Source: Symsagittifera roscoffensis
Lineage: Eukaryota > Xenacoelomorpha > Acoela > Convolutidae
Assembly (NCBI RefSeq): GCF_963678635.1
Contig: NC_087063.1
Span: forward strand, 62,039,850-62,103,849
Length of the DNA: 64,000 nucleotides
Direction: 5' to 3'
The notes under the pieces are model-generated. The model was not told the origin of the DNA, did not search any database, and was given only the letters and a program-made list of their open reading frames with translations. Positions 1 through 11,469 of this stretch are shown piece by piece. Both the position numbers and the translations under genes were made by a program. The number at the start of each line of letters is the position of its first letter. The first letter of the stretch is position 1.

Positions 1-636
1 TCGCAATTTAACCAGATTTTTCACTACGAGTAGAGTTGTCTTGTTCCTGATAGAGAGGATGAAGAGTTCAGAAAAAGAAGTGCAACTGATTGGGCGAGAG
101 TGAGCCTTGACTGTTAAGGTGGACAGCCGAAGATGCCCAATAGTCCAGGGAAAAACCTTCTTGAGCTAAACTTATTTACTGAAAAGTTTTTCTAGAGTTA
201 TGTTAATTACGTTATTTACTTGAATCTAGAGTCGTGCCGGTATGTGAGTACGTTGTTCGACTTTCTTGGGTGCATTTTGTGATTATGTTGAGGTAAGGTG
301 AGTCTTAGGTTGATCCATCGGAGATCAAAGGTCCATTTTCAAATAAAAACTAACAATATACTTAAGCTTAAGCCCTGTTTTTATTGGCGTTGGCGTGTTT
401 TAGATGTTTAGAGACCTAACCATGGGGGCGTTCTTTTTTTCTAGAGTGGGGGTTATTTTGGTAGTGGCCTTTAAGCAGTAACACGATTTTGTGATCTCAT
501 ATTTTGCGCGAGCCGAATTCGCTCCGACTGAATGAGGTATAAAAGCACAAGGGATAAGGTCCCTGACCCTTGAGCGAGTGGTTATAGGGCCTATTTTTCT
601 TAGCCTCATTTGTGATTTAAGTAGGTGACTGTTACA
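1..636 (+). repeat. 5' LTR of A1 (start cut off by window edge)
   Basis: This segment is repeated in the same orientation at about 9,440-10,036 and 33,070-33,676, which makes it the LTR of family A. Its 3' end is placed at ...CTGTTACA (636) because the family B LTR ends the same way and a primer-binding-site-like sequence follows 13 bases later. The upstream ~170 bases seen in the 32,833 copy lie outside the window. Confidence 0.8.
538..545 (+). promoter_or_regulatory. Candidate TATA box of the family A LTR promoter
   Basis: TATAAAAG lies about 90 bases before the LTR 3' end and is identical in the second LTR (9,958-9,965). In the third LTR the corresponding site is mutated to TACAAAAA. Position and sequence fit an LTR core promoter, but no transcript evidence can be seen. 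Confidence 0.5.
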
Positions 637-649
637 TAGTGTTTATTTA

Positions 650-664
650 GGGCGCTCCTGGGTG
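650..664 (+). other. Candidate primer binding site of A1
   Basis: GGGCGCTCCTGGGTG follows the LTR end by 13 bases. Family B has TGGCGCTCCTAGGTG at the same place, starting with the TGG expected to pair with a tRNA CCA end; the first base is changed here. The primer tRNA is not identified, and this is not the usual Lys-type PBS. Confidence 0.5.
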
Positions 665-2039
665 TTTATACGACACCAGGACTACGGGATCGAACTCAAT
701 TGACACATCTCCGGGCTACATGTCCTTTCAAGAGTACCGGTGGTACGGTTCAAATGGAACGTGTCCACCTTCTGCTTGTACCGTGATGGCTTTTTAAGTG
801 AACTTGAGAAAAAATCCAGGTGCGCTTTCCGATACCAGGCCTAGCTAACAGAGTAAATGGGCCTCTAGAGGAACAAAAAAAAACGGGTAAAAGTCAAAAA
901 GCTAAACAAAAACGAAAAAGTTTAGAAATAGGAAGAAAAGTCCGTAAGAATTCAAAAAACCGCAGTGGCTTTGATTTCGAGATAAGTCAAAGCTTTATTT
1001 TAATTAAAGTAGTATACTCATACTGTTTTCAACTAAGACCGATAGTTTAATTCAAAAGAGCAAATATTCACAGGTATCCGTTGAAAGGGGGCGTTGAAAG
1101 GGTTTTCAGGTAGCCTTGCAACCTTGAAGAACCACTGGGAGACTTCACCAAAAGAGGCGATCAGATAGAAGGCGAAGTGTTTCGTAGGACGGAGATTTGA
1201 AAAACGAGAGAAGGCACAACTGGGAACAAGCTTCAAGTAGGGTGATCAGAGCAATACAACAACTGAAGGGGATCACCAGGGTGCTTTTTTCAGTCAAACG
1301 GGTATCGTTAAAATCCGCTTTATACTATAGAGATAAGTATAAAAGTGATTAAGCGGCCCCCCTCACTTTTGAAGAACCGTTTTTACTTGAGCAGAGCTTG
1401 GAAACAGGTTCTACGGACTTTCTCGCAAGTGATTTAGAACTCTTCATGCTTTGGATGTTCTTCGGCTTAGAATGGGGGATAGAAATAGGGTAGGTTAAAA
1501 GACGCTGGTTAACATAGAGGTTGGTGGTTGGAAATTTTAAGAAAAGGGGCTTCATTACAGTAACTATGCAATCGATATCGCCGATATAGTTACAATAGAT
1601 CAACTAGAGTCTGAAATGGTCAAGTTAAAGACTCAGAACAAGAGTTGGATTGCAAATGTACCCAATAGTAAGCTCGAACTAAGTCAGGTAACCTTGGCCG
1701 GATCGGGTAGGGGGATGGGTAATAGACAATTTTTAGAAACCCATAAAGTAAACGCCCCATAACAACGTTAAAAAGGGGAAGAAAAACGCATGACAATTAG
1801 GTACCAGACAATTTTTTGAAAGATGATTCTTGTCGACTTTGCATTTTGGTTTTTTTCCCTTTTTACTTTTTGAATTTAATTGCTTTTTTTGGAATAGATT
1901 TCAGGAGAATTGAGTAGGATTGATGCTTTTGCAACCACTAAAACTTTTAAAAACAAGTTGCATCTCAACTTGCATTGGGTTTAAGAATGAAAGGAAAATT
2001 AGAAAAAACTCAGTTAATTTTTGGTGGAAAAAATGGTTT

Positions 2040-3540
2040 GGGGGAACTTAACAAGAGTTCCGGAGGTGGCATTGGGATATTGGATTGAGAATCTCAACAC
2101 TTGAGTCACCGTAGTGAAGACGTTTGCACGAGTTCTGGAGGTAGTTTTGGGATAGTGATTTAAGGGTTCCAAAACTTGAGTCCTGGGATAGTGATTTAAG
2201 GGTCCCAACACTTGAGTCACAGGAGTGAGGAATTCTACAGGAGTTTCGGAGGTGGCATTTGGATATTGAATTGAGTATCTTAACACTTGAGTCACGGTAG
2301 TGGAGAAGTTTGCACGAGTTCTGGAGGTAGTTTTGCGATAGCGATTTAAGGGATCCAACACTTGAGTCCTGGGATAGTGATTTAAGGGTCCCAACACTTG
2401 AGTCCTGGGTTAGTGATTCAAGGGTCCCAACACTTGATTCCTGGGATGGTGATTCAAGGGTCACAACACTTGAGTCCTGGGATAGTGATTTAAGGTCCCA
2501 ACACTTGAGTCACGAGAGTGGAGAAGTCTACATGAGTTTCGGAGGTGGCATTGGGATATTGGATTGAGTATCTTAACACTTGAGTCACGGTAGTGGAGAA
2601 GTTTGCACGAGTTCTGGAGGTAGTTTTGCGATAGCGATTTAAGGGATCCAACACTTGAGTCCTGGGATAGTGATTTAAGGGTCCCAACACTTGAGTCCTG
2701 GGTTAGTGATTCAAGGGTCCCAACACTTGATTCCTGGGATGGTGATTCAAGGGTCACAACACTTGAGTCCTGGGATAGTGATTTAAGGTCCCAACACTTG
2801 AGTCACGAGAGTGGAGAAGTCTACACGAGTTCCGAAGGTGGTACTGGGATAGTGGACTGAGTATCTCAACACTTGAGTCGCGGTAGTGCAGGAGATTGCA
2901 CGAGTTCTGGATGTAGTTTTGGGATAGCGATTTAAGGGCTCCAACACTTGAATCCTGGGATAGTGATTTAAGGGTCCCAACACTTGAAACCTGGGATAGT
3001 GATTTAAGGGACCCAACAAGTGAGTCCTGGTATGGTCATTGAAGGTCTCAACGCTTGAGTCCTGGGATAATGATTTAAGGGTCCCAACACTTGGGTCCTG
3101 GGATAGTGATTTAATGGTCCCAACACTAGAGTCCTGGAATAGTGATTTAATGGTCCTAACACTTGAGTCCTGAGATAGTGATTTAATGGTCCCAACACTT
3201 GAGTCCTGTGATAGTGATTCGAGAGTCCCAATACATGAGTCCTGAGATAGTGGTTTAAAGGTCCCACCACCTAAAGTCTCGGGATAGTGAATTAAGCGTC
3301 CCAACACCTAAAGTCCTTGGATGGTAAATTAAGTATCCCAACAACTCAAGTCCTGGGATACTAAACCAAGTATTCCAACAACTAAAGTCCTGGGATAGTG
3401 ATTTAAGTAACCCAAAACCTTAATCCTGGGATGGTAAACCAAGTATTCCAACAACTAAAGTCCTATGATAGTGAATTAATTATCCCAACACCTAGTCCTG
3501 TGATAGTAAATTAAAAAATCCAACACATGGGACAGGGACT
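2040..3540 (+). repeat. Tandem array of a ~36-bp repeat in the A1 leader
   Basis: The repeat begins TCCTGGGATAGTGATTTAAG and continues with a GGGTCCCAACACTTGAG-type half. It occurs dozens of times with point changes and half-length variants. A higher-order period of about 293 bp is visible: the block starting at 2,461 recurs at 2,754. The last few hundred bases drift to variants with AAATTAAGTATCCCAACA. The units abut one another without unique spacers. Confidence 0.85.
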
Positions 3541-3894
3541 TCAAATCCGTTAAGTGTCAATCAATTGCTCCGAAGGGAACGGGAACAACACTAGAGTTAG
3601 TAATTTTTATCTCGGATTGTGGAATAGATACTTGACTGAAAGTGTTTTATCAAGTTTGAATATTTAAGAGCATTGGAGGTTTTCTTATAATTTGACTACG
3701 TTTTTACATTTAAAACCTGTACATAGTCAGAATTGTAACTTAAAGAACATTCATAAAAAGATCATGAAGAGAACAAGAGTGTCGTAACCGGAAAGGAGGG
3801 GGGTAGGAAAAAAGCAAAACCAACTGTCAACACAACGGAAGCACGTCAAACAAATACAAACCGGAGAATAATGAGAAAAAATATTTCGCTCAAT

Positions 3895-5009
3895 ATGGTC
3901 ACCACCAGAAGCAACAAGGATCAGAAGACCGAAGAGAAGCTGTCTAACCGAAAGAATGTGCCCGTCACGGAAATTGATCATGAGACGCCAGAGCAGAGCA
4001 TAGTTTGAATGGAACGAAAAACGACGGAATCGACATCTATACCGAATGTAGAAGAACTAGGCTCAAAGACAACTGAGTTCTCACCATCTGGCAAGGGAGA
4101 CCAGATCACCAACAACGCACCGAAAGCAATAAAGGACGATTCACAAAAAAAATAACATCGTTCACGGAGAGGTTTGCGGCGATGGTCGGAATGAAACCGA
4201 AAGATGAAGGAGGTGACAACAGCGACCGAAAAGATCAAAACCATTGGTACGGTTTCCACGAAAACCACAAAACCTGACCATGGGATGGAGCAATCCATAG
4301 AGGGAGCAGCGGGTCACCAATTTGAGCAAGCAGTAGGATTGAAAATTCTCCTAGCCGAGTTGGAAGACTTGATGGCAAAATTGGAACAGATAGACAAATG
4401 CAAAAGTGCAACCAGAAGGACCGCCAGGTATTAAAGAAGGAACTTCGACATAACAAAAACGAGAACATGGACAAGTAATTTAACTCAGCGAGAGCCACTG
4501 AAGTAAAACTACAACAGATGGCGAAGGAAAAGGAGACAGCAGACAAGGAACGAAAGAAACATATCAGGAAAGATATGGAGGTTAAAAAACCTGTATGAGA
4601 CCGTAAACAATAATTCATGGAATCTAGAGACGAAAACGGACACACAGAGAGATATTGCGCCATACAATTCAACTTGGATGCACTCTTGAGAAACTCTGTT
4701 GCTCAAGAGAAAACTGTATCAGTTAAAAAAGAAAAGCAAACTGGAACAGGTGGATTTTGGGGAACCTCAACGCAAAAAACAGAAACAGGGATGACCAAAA
4801 CGGCTACAAAAGGAGGAGTGGCGAACTCAACGATGATACCAAGGGAGTCGAGCGCACACTCAGGTGTAACACTTGATGCCATAACTTGGGCACATACTTG
4901 GCAAATAATGAACAGGACACTTGAAGCATTCGCCACAAGGAACACAGAGTCGATTGACAGAGAAGGAGGCAAATCGCGAAAAACCTTTCATGAAGCCACA
5001 GGAATTTAA
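3895..5009 (+). pseudogene. gag: gag N-terminal (MA-like) region, A1, broken
   Basis: The start is placed at ATG 3,895, giving MVTTRSNK, which matches the MVETRRQK stretch in the gag of B1. The text continues through SIPNVEELGSKTTEF and a charged, coiled-coil-like part to the segment before the capsid domain. Stops (for example after the first ~39 codons) and frame changes interrupt it at least four times. A2 carries a close copy from 12,250. The region should provide the N-terminal part of Gag for particle assembly. Confidence 0.65.
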
Positions 5010-5420
5010 AGATGACGCGGATGGTTGCATAGATACCTGGTATGCGCTGATGAGACAACATTTTGAGCAAACAAACCTGAATGATGAAAGACAGGCATGC
5101 ACAGCGATACTAAGCACACTGGAGGGCGCGGCACTGAAATGCTTGGTAGCCAAGAAAGTAGAGGAATGTGACACGGTGGATAACATTTTTGAAATTTTGC
5201 TGAGCCGTTTCGGATCCGGAATGAAGGGGTACCAAGCCCTAATGAGATTTGAGAAGAGGAGACAGAGAGATGATGAATCAATTGATCGTTGTTTGGATGA
5301 TCTAGAGAGCTTGCGAAGAAGAAGCGATCCAGAGTAATCAACTAACAACAAAAACTTTGCTGGAAATTCATCGATGGGGTGAAAAGTGACGACAAGCGAA
5401 CAATGTTAGCAACATATTAC
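4921..5420 (+). pseudogene. gag: gag capsid (CA) domain, A1
   Basis: The frame from 4,921 to 5,337 holds a retrotransposon gag core with FKDDADGCIDTW, ILSTLEGAALKCLVAK, SRFGSGMKGYQALMRFEKR and RQRDDESIDRCLDDLE. It is nearly identical to 13,279-13,695 (A2) and clearly related to 47,540-47,880 (B2). A stop at 5,335 and a frame change follow. The gag text then stops after LATYYTL and switches abruptly to integrase sequence near 5,420. Confidence 0.8.
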
Positions 5421-5945
5421 ACGCTGTCAAATGATGACACTAAAGGAGCACGTCAAGGCGAAGTACAGGCTATCGGTCATGATACGAGCACAGAAAAACG
5501 ACAAAATTACAAGCAACCTCTCCAAATGGATCCGAACGGGAGTAAGGGAAAAATTATATCTGGAGGTGGACATCTGCAAGATCTTGAGCCTGTTCTACAA
5601 GAAACTTAAGGACTTACTCCACCACACAGCAGACTTTATGGTGGCCTGCAGGAGAAAAGATGAGGAGAAAAAATTGCAAAACCATAACCTCATTGTTTTA
5701 CCGCAGCTAAACCAAACAGAAGTGCTTTTCTCATCACATGACCAGATAGAATATCATAGAATAGACAAGGTGCAGCAAAGACTACTGCATCGATTTGGAT
5801 GGCTAGGAATGAGGAAAGCTTGCGAGAGATGGGTCAACGCATTATGTCGTGTCTACAAGTGAAAAAGCCAAGGAAGATGAAGTTCCCTCTCAAATTGATG
5901 GAAAGCTCAGAACTCACTGAGGTTGTACAGATAGATCACTGAAAA
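5421..5945 (+). pseudogene. pol: Integrase N-terminal fragment displaced into gag, A1
   Basis: This stretch encodes the integrase N-terminal zinc-binding part (MTLKEHVKAKYRLSVMIRAQ, then SHDQIEYHRIDKVQQRLLHR) through the first catalytic-Asp region (VVQIDH, followed by a stop). It should lie after RNase H. Here it replaces a few bases between the CA text and the nucleocapsid text. Both junctions are clean: upstream reads ...TACACGCTGTC, downstream ...AATGCACCAAACCCAG, which is gag again. The second zinc-site His is lost (IEYHR for the usual MGHQR). Confidence 0.8.
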
Positions 5946-6480
5946 TTAATGCACCAAACCCAGAAGAGATAAGACAAAATCTAGAGAGTACATATTAATG
6001 AAAACTAAGAAATACTCGTTTCCAGACAGTAGGAAACTGCAAAGGGAAGCCAACAACAGAGGTCGTCGTGCTACAAGCCAAAAGGCGATATGGACAAACG
6101 AAGGTCTTGTGCGAATTGTGGCTTGGAAGATCACCACGTAGTGGACTGCCCCACTTACAAACAGGGGGTGAAAACTTCGGGTTATACACCTGATGAAGAG
6201 GACAAGAATCAATTAGAAGAACACGAGATTTATAGTGGATTGATTATCAAGATAGCCGCGAGGTGCTTTCTCTGCAATCAAAAAAGCCATTTTGGAATGG
6301 ACTTTCTCCTGTTTTGGGAAGCAGTGGAGAATCAGAATCAACCAAAACACAAATTAGCACTTGCTGCGGTGCAAAAAACTACGAATAGACAAGCTGAGAT
6401 TGGGTTGCAGAACAAAGAGCTGGCAAGTGGGAATTGACGACAAAGTCAGTAAAAAAAGAGAGATGCCAGAGGGGCTAAGA
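5946..6480 (+). pseudogene. gag: gag nucleocapsid (zinc knuckle) region, A1
   Basis: Knuckle 1 at 6,108-6,149 is a perfect C-X2-C-X4-H-X4-C (CANCGLEDHHVVDC). Knuckle 2 at 6,264-6,305 starts CFLCNQKSHFGMD, but its last Cys is replaced by Phe; B2 keeps it. Such knuckles bind the element RNA. The same replacement is present in the A2 copies, so it predates their separation. The end is frameshifted. Confidence 0.8.
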
Positions 6481-6960
6481 AGAAAAGTTAACTAGGAATA
6501 AACTACGAGAAAGCGGCAGCAGATGCTATCAACAACTTGAAACAAGACTTGGCGGCAAAAGAGACTGAACAAAGTCTGAAGCAAGAAATAGAAAGACAAC
6601 AGAAGAAAGAGAAACTTTCAATGGCAACATCAGAACACGAGACGAGTGACAATCGGACTGTCGAAAACAACTGCAACACCTTGGAAATGGCTACTGGAAA
6701 GACCTTTAGAATAACAACCTTTAGGGCGAGAATCATGTCAATTATCACGGTTGGCGGGCATGAAAGAACGAAGAATCTGAGTGAACCAAGCGACCAAATA
6801 TTGATGCACATAGATCCATATGCTGACTATCTACACACGATCAGCCCATAGATTCCTTCGAGAGCACTTAGAGCATTACTCACAACAAGTGGTGGAAAGT
6901 CAATAAAGATAGACAGCAGATACACAGAAGTTAGATAGAATTAACATCTACACGAAGACG
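6481..6960 (+). pseudogene. pol: gag-pol linker with coiled coil, A1
   Basis: The frame 6,537-6,851 has a Glu/Lys-rich heptad-like stretch (ATKETEQSLKQEIERQQKKE type) followed by SIITVGGHERTKNLSEPS and LMHIDPYADYL. The latter motif set is conserved in B2 (48,780-48,900) and in both duplicated units of A2. It joins the nucleocapsid to the protease. A stop after HTISP and others interrupt it. Confidence 0.65.
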
Positions 6961-7622
6961 ATGATAACGTGTGACGAGGATCTCGCCGGTCAAATTTACG
7001 TAGGTCGAGAAAAACTCAAGGTGAGATCTATTTGGCATTGTGTCATACTAGAAGAAGATGCCATGCTTCTGGGAACAGAGGCAGATGTATCCGGATACGT
7101 ACTAGATAAAAGCGGAAAAAAGACCCAATTACGAGGATTGTTGGATACGGGAGCTTTCCTGAGCGTGACACCAATAGAAACATGGAGATGAATGAGTTTC
7201 GACACAGATTGTCTGGTGGACTCAAGCATACGGCTCTCAGCGGCAAACAAAAGAACATTGAAGGATCTTGGCAGGACACTGATAATAGCTCTGAATTGGG
7301 GAGAACGCTACCTGTGATGAGTTTTCTGATGGTGGAGAATCTAGATGTGTCAGATCAATTCATCAGGATTTGCAACCCGGAATGAAAGAAAGTACGAAAT
7401 TAAACTGGTAATTTTGATAATGGCGAATGAGAATACAGCTCCTTTTTTCCTGAGTAGAAGGGTGTGGTTGAAAACAAACGAAGCCGCAATAGTAACTTTT
7501 AGAATGAAGAACTATAATGAGCTAAGTGCTAAGTGACAACAAGCAGTTAGATATAGTACCAATTTCAAATCGCCAAAGTGCTGCTATTTTAGGAAGATCA
7601 TTCTCGATCACCAAGAGACATT
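6961..7622 (+). pseudogene. pol: Retropepsin-like protease, A1
   Basis: The frame from 6,961 reads DLAGQIYVGREKLKVRSI and ends in LLDTGAFLSVTPIETWR. The catalytic DTGA (Asp codon 7,144) is intact, but a stop follows at 7,189. The C-terminal half, with the FIRICNPERKYE-type flap and core strands, lies in other frames to about 7,610. The enzyme would cleave Gag-Pol. Confidence 0.75.
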
Positions 7623-8760
7623 TTGAGAAAACTTGAGGTTCTTGGTTGTCCGAATCACAGGGACAAGATTTGTTTCTTGAACAGATTGGAGAAAAAAAAA
7701 ATTTCATCGGGTTTTATAAATTCACTCAAGTCAGAAACCGTTGATGGTCTTTCGAACTGTTCGAATTTCCCCGAAAGACCCACACAAGAGGAATTGGAAT
7801 TGGATAAACCAGTATTGCCAACAATTGAACGCTTAAGGGGCAAAAAAACGGATGAACAGCTCGAAGCCTTAAAGGACGTGCTAGATAAGAATCAGGATGG
7901 CTTTTCTAGACTTAAAACGGACATCGGGTGCTGTAAGCTGTAATTTCGTTGAACATGAAATAAAAATAGAAGAGTCGGCAGTACCGCATAGGGAGGGGGC
8001 GAGGAGCATGGCCCACAATCAATCGGATGCATGTAGAAAGGAGATAGAAAACTTAATAGAGTATGATAGGATAGAAACATCCAAGTCACCCTGGGCGTGT
8101 CGAGTAGTGATGGCAAAAAAGAAAAGATACCAACTGTGGTTGTACCATCAGGGTGAAGGATGCCTGTTCGATACCTAGAATAGATGAAAGTCTTTCAAAA
8201 TTGGGGGATACAAAATTTTTCTTAACTTTCTGGGGTCAACTTTTTGGCAGGTGCAACTTAGGAAACAAGATAGTGTTAAAACGGGGTTTGCTTGCGAGCT
8301 TGGATTGTTCCAATGGAAGAGGATGCCCTTTTGGCTTTGCATTGCGACAGCCACATTTCAGCAACTATTGGCACTGGCACTAACAAGTGTGACGAAGAAG
8401 TATAGCAATTTGGTGATTTGTTACGTGGACGACGTGGTGATAGCAACACCCACCCCCGGAGGACCACATGGAGCGACTGGACGAAGTATTTGCAAGCATG
8501 AAAAGGGCAAGAATTAATTGCAAACCCTCGAAATGTGACATTTTGAAGGACTCAAGAAATACCTGGGGAGGATGGTAGACAAACATGGCATCCGACCAGA
8601 CCCAGATGCGGTAGAAGCAGTTCTGACCTAGAAGCAGTTCTGATCAAAAACTGAACACCAATTGATGAGTTTTCTGGGTTGTGCCAACTCAAGCAGGGAC
8701 TTCATCAAGGGTTATACGGATATAGTATATCCGATGCAAAAGCTCATGAGGCATGAAGGC
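7623..8760 (+). pseudogene. pol: Reverse transcriptase, A1, broken
   Basis: The pre-RT text (EELELDKPVLP, RLRGKKTDEQLEALKDVL) leads to the fingers motif HREGARSMAHNQSDACRKEIENL and SPWACRVVMAKKK. The palm motif (WQVQLRKQDSVKTGFACELG) and YVDD at 8,422-8,433 (LVICYVDDVVIATPT) follow. Motif A is damaged: TLDLGS is reduced to a short frameshifted piece near 8,220. At least three frame changes make it inactive. The closest relative in the window is A2 20,300-21,470. Confidence 0.85.
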
Positions 8761-9330
8761 AAAAAGTTCAAGTGGTAAAACGCGGCGGAAGAATCATTCC
8801 AGAAAACAAAAAAAAAAGAATTGTGTGAAATTCCTGTGCTAGGCATGCCTACAAAGAACGGAATGAACGTACTGGACACAGACGCATCGGTGGTCGCAAT
8901 CTCTGGCATACTCCATCAAGACCAGCAATGGGAGGGGAAGACTGTCTTGAGACCGATAGCCTACGGAATTAAAGTCTTCAGCGACACGGAAATGGGAACC
9001 CAAAGCGGAGATGTTCGCAGTAGTCACCTTTGCGAAAAGTACAGGGTGTATCTGGGCAGTGAACGTTTTAAACTACGGGTTGACAACAGGACCAAAGCTA
9101 CATCGGGACTTGGATAGTACGGCTTGTACAATTTGATAATTGAGCATAGAACAAAAGATAAACACCAAAGTGCCATCCGCTTGAGCAAGAAAACGGAATT
9201 CTACGACAGACAAGAGCAGAGGGAGGCTGATAGGCCTGAGTTAAAAGACGGATTCTCATTCATGGACACGGAAACGTAAGATGGCGTACCGCTCACGAGA
9301 TGGCTCGGCAAGTCAGCCAAACCTGGAAGT
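8761..9330 (+). pseudogene. pol: RNase H, A1, truncated
   Basis: VLDTDASVVAISGILHQ (first catalytic Asp) and LRPIAYG, then the remnants of VTFVEKYRVYL and TKDKHQ in shifted frames, give a gypsy-type RNase H. The tail (FYDRQEQREADRPELKDGFSF) follows as in B2. At about 9,325 the homology to A2 (22,000) stops and LTR sequence begins. The downstream integrase region was therefore removed by a deletion or recombination with its end in the LTR. Confidence 0.75.
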
Positions 9331-10036
9331 TTAGTTTTGTTTTGGGATAAAGAGAAGTTTTGAAAAATTCGAATTGACCCTGTCATGCTCAAGTTTCTCG
9401 CGACAACTGAAAATACAAAATAAATCAGATCTGAAGAATTTTCAGTACGAGTAGAATTGTCTTGTTCCTGATAGAGAGGATGAAGAGTTCAGATAAAGAA
9501 AAGCAACTGATTGTGCGAGAGTGAGTCTTGACAGTTAAGGTGGACAGCCGAAGATGCCCAATGGTCCAGGGAAAAACTTCTTGAGCTAAACTTATATAAT
9601 GAAAAAGTTTTTCTAGAGTTATGTTAATTACGTTTTTTACTTGAATCTAGAGTCGTGCCGGTATGTGAAAACGTAATTCGACTTTCTTGAATGCAATTTG
9701 TGATTATGTTGAGGTAAGCTGAGTCTTAGCATGATCCATCTGAGAGCAAAGGTCCATTTTCAAATAAAAACTAACAGTACACTTAAGCTTACGCCCTGTT
9801 TTCATTGGCATTGGCGTGTTTTAGATATTTAGAGACCTAACCATGGGGGCGTTCTTTTTTCTAGAAGGGGGGTTATTTTGGTAGTGGCCTTTAAGCAGTA
9901 AATGGATTTTGTAGTCTCATATTTTGCGCGAGCCGAATTCGCTCCGACTGAATGAGGTATAAAAGCACAAGGGATAAGGTCCCTGACCCTTGAGCGAGTG
10001 GTTATAGGGCCTATTTTTCTTAGCCTCATTTGTGAT
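9331..10036 (+). repeat. LTR shared by A1 (3') and A2 (5')
   Basis: This matches 1-636 from about 9,440 onward, and matches 32,878-33,676 from its start (GAAGTTT/CAG...TTGTTTT, then TTGAAAAATTCGAAT and CTCAAGTTTCTCGCGACAA). It lacks the first ~45 bases of the LTR seen at 32,833 and an internal ~75 bases. It is the only LTR between the two internal regions, so the two elements are fused through a single LTR. A TATAAAAG box is at 9,958. Confidence 0.8.
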
Positions 10037-10049
10037 TTAAGTAGGTAAC

Positions 10050-10064
10050 TGTTACATAGTGTTT
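10050..10064 (+). other. Candidate primer binding site of A2
   Basis: GGGCGCTCCTGGGTG is found 13 bases after the LTR end, as in A1. The first base differs from the TGG expected for pairing with a tRNA 3' CCA. Confidence 0.45.
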
Positions 10065-11469
10065 ATTTGGGGCGCTCCTGGGTGTTTATACGACATCAGG
10101 ACTACGGGATCGAACTCAATTGACACATCTCCGGGCTACATGTCCTTTCTAGTGTACCGGTGGTACGGTTCAAATGGAACGTGTCCACCTTCTGGTTGTA
10201 CCGTGATGGCTTTTTAAGTGAACTTGAGAAAATTTCCAGGTGCGCTTTCCGATACCTGGCCTAGCTAACAGAGTAAATAGGCCTCTAGAGCAACAAAAAA
10301 AACGGGTAAAAGACAAAAAGCTAAACAAAAACGAAAAAGTTTAGAAATAGGAAGAAAAAACCGTAAGAATTCAAAAAACCGCAGTGGCTTTGATTTCGAG
10401 ATTAGTCAAAGCTTTATTTTAATTAAAGTAGTATACTCATACTGTTTTCAACGAAGACCGATAGTTTAATTCAAAACAGCAAATATTCAACAGGTGTCCG
10501 ATTTTGGGGCGTTGAAAGGGTTTTAAGATAGCCTTGCAACCTTGAAGAACCACTGGGAGACTTCGCCAAAAGAGGCGACCAGATAGAAGGCGAAGTGTTT
10601 CGTAGGACGGAGATTTGAAAAACGAGAGAAGGCACAACTGGGAACAGACTTCAACTAGGTTGATCAGAGCAATACAACAACTGAAGGGGATCACCAGGGT
10701 GCTTTTTCAGTCAAACGGGTATAGTTAAAATCCGCTTTATACTATAGAGATAAGTATAAAAGTGATTAAGCGGCACCCCGCACTTTTGAAGAAACGTTTT
10801 TACTTGAATAGAGCTTGTAAACAGGTTCTACGCCCTTTCTCGCAAGCGATTTAGAACTCTACGTGCTTTGGATGTTCTTCGGCTTAGAATGGGGGATAGA
10901 AATAGGGGAGGTTAAAAGATGCTGGTTAATATAGAGGTTGGTGGTTGAAAATTGTAAGAAAAGGGGCTTCATCACAGTAACTATGCAATCGATATTGCCG
11001 ATATAGTTACAATAGATCAACTAGAGTCTGAAATGGTCAAGTTAAAGACTCAGAACAAGAGTTGGATTGCAAATGTACCCAATAGTAAGCTCGAACTAAG
11101 GTAGGTAACCTGGCCGGATCGGGTAGGGGGGTAGGTAATAGACGATTTTTAGAAACCCATAAAGTAAACGCCCCATAAAAACGTTTAAAAGGGGAAAAAA
11201 CGCGTGACAATTAGGTACAAGACATTTTTTTGAAAGATGGTCCTTGTCGACTTTGCATTTTGGTGTTTTTCACTTTCTACTTTTTGAATTTAATTGCTTT
11301 TTTTGGAATAGATTTCAGGAGAATTGAGTAGGATTGATGCTTTTGCAACCACTAAAACTTTTACAAACAAGTTGCATCTCAGCTTGCATTGGATATAAGA
11401 ATGAAAGGAAAACTAGGAAAAACTCAGTTAATTTTTGGTGGAAAAATGGTTTTGGGGAACTTAACAAGA

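Larger units (their letters stand above)
637..3894 (+). other. Long non-coding 5' leader of A1
   Basis: These ~3.3 kb between the LTR and the gag start contain no supported gene. The first ~1.4 kb are unique to the family and are repeated at 10,037-11,460 in A2. The rest is mostly a tandem repeat array. The long minus-strand open frames here are by-products of the repeats. Confidence 0.7.
1..9330 (+). mobile_element. Ty3/gypsy LTR retrotransposon copy A1 (left end outside window, 3' part deleted)
   Basis: The order is LTR, long leader with tandem repeats, gag, protease, reverse transcriptase and RNase H, all on the plus strand and all broken by stops and frameshifts. Integrase and everything downstream are missing: the RNase H tail breaks off near 9,325 and the sequence continues directly into an LTR. 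An integrase N-terminal piece sits inside gag at 5,421-5,945. The pol order PR-RT-RH and the gag zinc knuckles identify a Ty3/gypsy element. Confidence 0.85.

Noticed and set aside
2014-3307. Several long minus-strand open frames rich in Ser/Gln/Leu repeats
   Set aside because: They are readings of the 36-bp tandem array in several frames at once, without conserved start or composition; repeats whose unit is a multiple of three easily stay open.
2040-3540. CRISPR-like repeat array
   Set aside because: Units abut or overlap without unique spacers of constant length, and the context is a eukaryotic retrotransposon leader.
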